From positions 1 through 28,188 of the forward strand of contig DASYUM010000008.1 in NCBI GenBank assembly GCA_036001225.1: a DNA stretch of 28,188 bases. Reading direction: 5' to 3'. How positions within the stretch are numbered: position 1 is the first letter of the stretch; each line of letters starts with the position of its first letter. The notes under the pieces are model-generated. The model worked only from the letters and a program-made list of their open reading frames with translations. It ran no database searches and was not told the DNA's origin. Positions 27,880-28,188 of this stretch are shown here, piece by piece. Source of the DNA: DASYUM01 sp036001225 (GTDB lineage Bacteria; Methylomirabilota; Methylomirabilia; Rokubacteriales; DASRDR01). A program made the translations under genes and the position numbers.

Positions 27880-28188
27880 GGCGAGCGCCCCAGCGGCAGT
27901 CCTCGTGGTCGCGCTAGGAGGACGGCGAGGAGCAGCGCGGCCACCACCGGCTCCCGCCAGCGGGGGCCGGCCCCGGCGAGGACGAGCGCCTCGACGAGGC
28001 CGACCAGCAGGCCCCCCGCCAGGAGCCCGCCGAGCGGACCCAGGCGCTCCCAGGTCCCGCCGAAGATGGCCAGCGTGATGGCGAGCAGGGTCAGCTCGAC
28101 ACCGGCGGCGGGGTGCAGGTAGTGGAGCGCGGCGAACAGCACGCCGCCTGCCCCCGCGATCGCCCCCGCGACCGCGAAGCTCGCCCAG
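27876..28188 (-). CDS. LivH-type permease (set 2), cut by right edge
   Basis: Only the C-terminal part, about 100 residues, is in the window. The frame is open to the right edge, and residues before the first internal GTG (28142) already read as a membrane helix (WASFAVAGAIAGAGG). The end matches LivH proteins: LTLLAITLAIFGGTWERLGPLGGLLAGGLLVGLVEAL (read in parts) with the GPLGGLLAGG loop, then PVVAALLLAVLLARPRGLPL. The stop overlaps the LivM2 ATG (27876-27879). A binding protein for this set, if it has its own, would lie outside the window. Confidence 0.88.
   Translation of the reverse strand, partial: WASFAVAGAIAGAGGVLFAALHYLHPAAGVELTLLAITLAIFGGTWERLGPLGGLLAGGLLVGLVEALVLAGAGPRWREPVVAALLLAVLLARPRGLPLGRSP

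Noticed and set aside
1..28188. tRNA, rRNA, riboswitch (TPP near tenA), insertion sequence or phage genes
   Set aside because: I looked for tRNA-like arms, the TPP riboswitch core near the tenA transcript, transposase motifs and terminal inverted repeats, and found none that I could support by eye.

Overview
The window is GC-rich, gene-dense bacterial DNA. Third codon positions are strongly G/C, many starts are GTG, and neighbouring genes often share 4-bp stop/start overlaps (ATGA or GTGA). Branched-chain-type (LIV) ABC transporters, CaiB/BaiF CoA-transferases, UbiD/UbiX, MaoC-like, VOC and M20 genes together suggest an uncultured soil or sediment heterotroph, of the Rokubacteria (Methylomirabilota) kind. 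That placement is a guess from gene content; no rRNA or tRNA gene was found to confirm it.

Left part (1-12,030). A SEC-C protein cut by the left edge is followed by a solo RelE/ParE-like toxin gene and a pair of 35-bp repeats with a 38-bp spacer that resembles a minimal or relict CRISPR. A plus-strand run follows: SixA-like phosphatase, M20 amidohydrolase, the wreck of a metallo-beta-lactamase lactonase gene, and a MaoC-like protein. It converges on a minus-strand ECF42-type sigma factor gene. The sigma gene lies behind its DGPF/YCII partner, a good match to the ECF42 target promoter, and a strong hairpin directly in front of the sigma start codon. Next come an FprA-type ferredoxin-NADP reductase and a CBS protein (minus strand). 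Divergent from these are two overlapping class III CoA-transferase genes (plus strand), of which only the first keeps the catalytic Asp. They end in a strong hairpin, followed by a DinB-like gene and an RHH/PIN (VapBC-type) toxin-antitoxin pair with an operator-like repeat cluster.

Right part (12,030-28,188). Every gene is on the minus strand. Read in transcription order from the right edge: LivH2 (cut) - LivM2 - LivG2 - YceI - LivF2 - cytochrome c - LivG1 - LivF1 - alpha/beta hydrolase - VOC protein - substrate-binding protein - LivH1 - LivM1 - FMN reductase - UbiD - MntA/HepT toxin-antitoxin - acyl-CoA ligase - UbiX - TenA. The reading I favour is an uptake and activation island for an aromatic or other carboxylic acid: LIV-type import, UbiD (de)carboxylation with prenylated FMN made by UbiX from reduced FMN, and CoA activation by the ligase. 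The substrate cannot be read from the sequence.

Points most worth a second look: the ECF42 promoter and hairpin, the CoA-transferase pair with one apparently non-catalytic partner, an apparent one-base frameshift near the end of ubiD, a 37-bp repeat (74-bp offset) that has duplicated a livF/cytochrome c gene junction, YceI and cytochrome c embedded in a LIV operon, and the orphan CRISPR-like repeat pair.
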